This document shows positions 61,090-64,000 of a stretch of 64,000 bases of DNA, piece after piece. Numbering within the stretch: position 1 is the stretch's first letter; every line of letters starts with the position of its first letter. Origin of the DNA: Armatimonadota bacterium (GTDB lineage Bacteria > Armatimonadota > Zipacnadia > JAUWAU01). Where the stretch lies: contig JAUWAU010000007.1 of assembly GCA_030601885.1 (NCBI GenBank), positions 182,664 to 246,663 of the forward strand, in the 5' to 3' direction. Position numbers and translations under genes: made by a program. The notes under the pieces are model-generated. The model was not told the origin of the DNA. It worked only from the letters and a program-made list of their open reading frames with translations, and did not search any database.

Positions 61090-62496
61090 CTACAATGCCC
61101 TCATGAACGCAACGAGGGCATCCTTCTCGTCATCCGTCAGCTTGAGCTGCTGGATCAGGTTGAAGAACTCGACGACGTCTTCAAGGGTCAGCAGCCGGCC
61201 GTCGTGCAGATACGGCGGCGAGTCCTTGATGCCGCGCAGCGGGAATGTCTTGATTGGGCCATCCGCCGCCGCCATCCGCCCGTTGATCATTCGCGGCTCG
61301 TAGAAGCGCTCCGCCCTCAGATTGTGCATGAGGTTGTCCGTATAGTACGGCGCAGGATGGCAGACGGCGCACTTTGCTTTGCCGAAGAACACCCCCTCTC
61401 CTCGCATCTCCGTTCTGCTGGCTTCCTTCGGATCCAATCGGCCGTAGATGTTCAGCTTCGGCGCCGGCGGGAAGTCCAGTATCGCCATGACCTCGGCCAT
61501 GAAATGCACCTGGCTGCCCCGCTCGAGGACGTTGACGCCCTTCTTCGTCGCGATGACCGGATCGCCGTCGAAGTAGGCGGCGCGCTGCTCGAACTCAGCG
61601 AAATCCTCCACGCTCTTGAGCGCACGCTGCGACCCGAACAGGCGCTGGATGTTCACCCCGCGCAGTGGGGGTGTATCGAGCCGGTGACGGAACTCTTGAG
61701 GCCGGATATCGCCCACGAGGTGCGTAGTGGCGTTAGTGTGCCCGTTCACGTGGCAATCGAAGCAGGTCACGCCGCGGCTCGGCCGCTCGGAGCGCCGGTC
61801 TTCAGTCTGATTGAACTGCTGCTGCGGGGAGGGCGTGAGCAGCAGTCGGAGGCCCTCGAGCTGCTTCGGATTCAGAATGCCGTTGAACAACTCGTAGTAG
61901 TTGTCAATGGTCACGACCTTGCCCTGGGAGACGTCGCCCAGGTCGGGCCGGGTCGTCAGGAAAATGGGAGGCGGGAAATCCGGGAGCAAGTGGTCCGGCA
62001 GGTCGAAATCGAGGTCGAAACGGGTAAGATCGCGTCCTTCCTGGCGTTTGATCTCGTCAATGTGGAACTGCGGGAAGACCATCCCGCCCTCCGGGTGGTT
62101 GGGATGCGGCAGCGGATAGAACCCGGCCGGCCACAGGTCCCTTCCCCGTATCTCCTCGGGTTCCATGGCGGCCAGCTTCTGCCACGTCATGCCCTCCGGA
62201 AGCTTCGCCCGCACGTCCGCCTGCACGGGCTTGCCGCCGGACATCGTGACGCCTTCGGCAGGTCGGTCGCCCAGGTCGTAGCGCTCATTGAGCAAATCCA
62301 TGTGCCGCTTCATGACGGCGGGCTTGGCCGCTTTCATGCGGGTCATGATGCTTGCGAAGCTTTCCTGAATGACGACGGGAGAGTAGCTTGATCGCTGTTT
62401 TCCGGCCTCCTGAGCATAGGTGACAGCCAACACAAAGCACACAGTCGCACTGATGACTAACAGGGCCGTCCCGTACCTCCGCATCACGCGTCTCAT
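61090..62496 (-). CDS. Di-heme cytochrome c peroxidase / MauG-like protein
   Basis: 468 residues. A signal peptide (ALLVISATVCFVLAVTYA) is followed by a long N-terminal region and two heme-binding sites, CFDCH and CAVCH. The C-terminal end KTFPLRGIKDSPPYLHDGRLLTLEDVVEFFN is diagnostic of the bacterial di-heme peroxidase family. It is larger than typical CcpA (~330 residues) because of ~120 extra N-terminal residues. Likely periplasmic electron transfer or oxidation; substrate unknown. Confidence 0.8.
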   Translation of the reverse strand: MRRVMRRYGTALLVISATVCFVLAVTYAQEAGKQRSSYSPVVIQESFASIMTRMKAAKPAVMKRHMDLLNERYDLGDRPAEGVTMSGGKPVQADVRAKLPEGMTWQKLAAMEPEEIRGRDLWPAGFYPLPHPNHPEGGMVFPQFHIDEIKRQEGRDLTRFDLDFDLPDHLLPDFPPPIFLTTRPDLGDVSQGKVVTIDNYYELFNGILNPKQLEGLRLLLTPSPQQQFNQTEDRRSERPSRGVTCFDCHVNGHTNATTHLVGDIRPQEFRHRLDTPPLRGVNIQRLFGSQRALKSVEDFAEFEQRAAYFDGDPVIATKKGVNVLERGSQVHFMAEVMAILDFPPAPKLNIYGRLDPKEASRTEMRGEGVFFGKAKCAVCHPAPYYTDNLMHNLRAERFYEPRMINGRMAAADGPIKTFPLRGIKDSPPYLHDGRLLTLEDVVEFFNLIQQLKLTDDEKDALVAFMRAL

Positions 62497-62662
62497 GTCT
62501 TGTCACCCTCCTCCTGTTGATGGCCTGCTGCCTGCCGGCCTTACACGCAGTGGCAGGCTTCTTCCATATCAGAAGGAAGTACAACAGAAACGCCCATCTG
62601 GTCAAGGGCTAGTGTCACGTATACCGTGCGTTATCGGCTTTCCGCCATCGGAGGAGTGAACT

Positions 62663-63748
62663 GTGGCCCTCCTGTACAAAGACGATTGGCCTCAGGCGAA
62701 GAAGCGACTCGCTGCCTGGTGGAATTGCCAGCTTCGTGGCGGCCGACCGGCCATTCAGATCCAGGCGCCGCGCGAGAAGCCGCTGCCGCACGGGCCTGAC
62801 CCGGGCGACCCAGTCTCGCCGGAGCAGCGATGGCTCGACGTTCACTGGCGTCTGGCGCGGGCCGAGTACAGCTTTGCCCACACGGCGTGCCTGGGAGAGG
62901 CATTCCCGTACTTCCGCACGGAGATCGGCCCCGGCAGCCTGGCGCTGCATCTGGGGGCCAGAGCAACGCTGCAGATGAACACCGTGTGGTACGAGCCATG
63001 CTTGCCGTCACTGGCCGACACCGAGGAAATCCGCCGGGACCCGGACGAGCCATTCTGGAGGGTCACCACGAAGCTGGCTCGGGACGCCGTGCGGCGCGGC
63101 CGAGGCAAGTACCTGGTCTCCATCCCCGATCTCATTGAGAATCTCGACACGCTGGCGTCGCTGCGTGGCACGTGGGAGCTGCTTGCGGACCTGGTCGAGG
63201 CGCCGGCGCACGTCCATCGCCTCCTCACACAGATCCAGAGGCACTGGTTCGACGTATTCGACATCATCTACGACGTCATCAGGGACGAGAAGGACGGAGG
63301 TTCCTGCTTCACCGCCTTCCAGATCTGGGGCCCCGGCAAGACTGCGAAGCTGCAGTCGGACATCTCTTGCATGCTCAGCCCGGAGATGTTCCGCGAATTC
63401 GCCATACCCGGCTTCCGCGAGCAGACCGAGTGGCTCGACTACAGCCTCTACCACCTCGACGGCCCCGGCGCCGTTCGGCACCTGGACGCGCTGCTGGATC
63501 TGCCGAAGCTGAATGCCATCCAATGGGTGCCTGGGGCCGGCGCGGCGCCGGTGCACGATCCCGAGTGGTTCCCACTGTACCGCCGCATTCGCGAGGCCGG
63601 CAAGGGACTGCTGTTCACGAGCGTGCGCGCTGACAAGCTCGAGACCCTCTACAAGGAGTTCGGCCCCGCGGGCGTGATGGCAGCGTGCCAGGTAGGCACG
63701 GAAGCCGAGGGACGGAGGCTGCTGGACGAGTCGGCCAAGTGGCTGTAG
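62663..63748 (+). CDS. Uroporphyrinogen decarboxylase-like protein
   Basis: 361 residues from a GTG with GGAGGAG seven bases upstream. It belongs to the URO-D/corrinoid methyltransferase superfamily by its TIM-barrel pattern and the segment YHLDGPGAVRHLDALLDLPK followed by NAIQWVPGAGA, common in uncharacterised URO-D-like proteins of Planctomycetes- and Armatimonadetes-type genomes. The Arg residues needed for true heme-pathway decarboxylation are not evident, so a methyltransferase role or an unknown role is likelier. Monocistronic. Confidence 0.7.
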   Translation: MALLYKDDWPQAKKRLAAWWNCQLRGGRPAIQIQAPREKPLPHGPDPGDPVSPEQRWLDVHWRLARAEYSFAHTACLGEAFPYFRTEIGPGSLALHLGARATLQMNTVWYEPCLPSLADTEEIRRDPDEPFWRVTTKLARDAVRRGRGKYLVSIPDLIENLDTLASLRGTWELLADLVEAPAHVHRLLTQIQRHWFDVFDIIYDVIRDEKDGGSCFTAFQIWGPGKTAKLQSDISCMLSPEMFREFAIPGFREQTEWLDYSLYHLDGPGAVRHLDALLDLPKLNAIQWVPGAGAAPVHDPEWFPLYRRIREAGKGLLFTSVRADKLETLYKEFGPAGVMAACQVGTEAEGRRLLDESAKWL

Positions 63749-63752
63749 CGAC

Positions 63753-63781
63753 GTAGGGGCGACCCGCCGGGTCGCCCCTAC
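63753..63781. terminator. 29-bp perfect palindrome between convergent genes
   Basis: GTAGGGGCGACCCG pairs with CGGGTCGCCCCTAC around a central C. It fits exactly between the stop codons of the URO-D-like gene and ftsY. It could act as a bidirectional terminator, but GTAGGGGCGACCCG is also a widespread interspersed palindrome in several phyla. Confidence 0.55.
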
Positions 63782-63783
63782 CA

Positions 63784-64000
63784 CTAAGCGCTGAGCATGT
63801 TCGCCGCCATGGCATCGGCCGAGAAGAGGGCCAGGTCCTCGAGGCGCTCGCCGACGCCGAGCAGCTTGACGGGGATGCCGAGCTCCTCGACGATGGTGAG
63901 CACAGCGCCCCCTTTGGCCGTGCCATCGAGCTTCGCGATCATGAGCCCGGTGACGTCCACGGCTTTCTTGAACTCACGCGCCTGGGAGATGGCATTCTGC
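63784..64000 (-). CDS. ftsY: Signal recognition particle receptor FtsY (3' end only)
   Basis: The last 72 codons are visible; the gene runs off the right edge. [20 protein letters not shown] and [15 protein letters not shown] are the G4/G5 region and closing loop of the FtsY GTPase. With ffh 3 kb away, both protein partners of the SRP pathway are encoded here on one strand. Confidence 0.93.
   Translation of the reverse strand, partial: QNAISQAREFKKAVDVTGLMIAKLDGTAKGGAVLTIVEELGIPVKLLGVGERLEDLALFSADAMAANMLSA

Overview
The window is a GC-rich bacterial chromosome segment, densely coded, with long collinear minus-strand operons. Several traits together point to a diderm member of the Terrabacteria side of the tree, most likely Armatimonadota-like. 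These are recA-recX-rny-ymdB-spoVS in one block, a YlqD-type protein between khpA and rimM, an Mla-type MCE/ABC locus whose MCE protein ends in a putative outer-membrane strand region, and the beta-helix and FlgD-like surface proteins. The lineage is an inference from gene content and order; no rRNA is present to confirm it.

Layout. 1-1.2 kb: a REP-associated tyrosine transposase (RAYT) in perfect 34-bp inverted repeats. 1.2-3.0 kb: a secreted parallel beta-helix protein. 3.0-7.7 kb: two MEDS-domain sigma-54 activators flanking a spoVS gene that has a candidate sigma-54 promoter. 8.0-11.5 kb: radical SAM enzyme, PfkB sugar kinase, a small conserved protein and a glycosyltransferase. 11.7-16 kb: a very large surface protein interrupted by one in-frame TAA. 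16.7-17.1 kb: four 78-bp tandem repeats. 17.2-21 kb: murB, a GtrB-like glycosyltransferase, a PRC-barrel protein and galU. 21.2-21.85 kb: five tRNA genes (Lys, Glu, Val, Phe, Thr in transcription order).

21.9-34 kb is read leftward as rplI-dnaB-purD-purE-purF-purN, followed without a gap by a nuclease/adenine-methylase fusion and an SNF2-type helicase, a probable two-gene defence system. 34-41 kb, also leftward: an ABC-2 exporter pair, a TPR protein, a small membrane protein and MlaE-MlaF-MCE. 41.3-48.3 kb, rightward: cinA-thpR-recA-recX-rny-ymdB-spoVS, closed by a strong terminator. 48.3-63 kb, leftward: the SRP/ribosome operon ffh-rpsP-khpA-ylqD-rimM-trmD-rplS-lepB-lepB-rnhB, then an accessory block (AbiJ-like protein, Eco1-like acetyltransferase, membrane protein, repeat-invaded methyltransferase), a yraN remnant and a leuB-like gene. 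The right end holds a di-heme peroxidase, a uroporphyrinogen-decarboxylase-like protein and the 3' end of ftsY.

Two themes cross the whole window. First, short palindromic repeats related to the RAYT termini, plus at least two other palindrome families, are scattered between genes. Several lie inside reading frames without breaking them (methyltransferase, surface protein, rnhB N-terminus, possibly the PfkB kinase). Second, likely defence or accessory genes sit inside otherwise standard housekeeping operons. The most promising candidate systems are the MEDS-sigma54/SpoVS module, the SNF2 helicase plus nuclease-methylase pair, and the REP spread into coding sequence.
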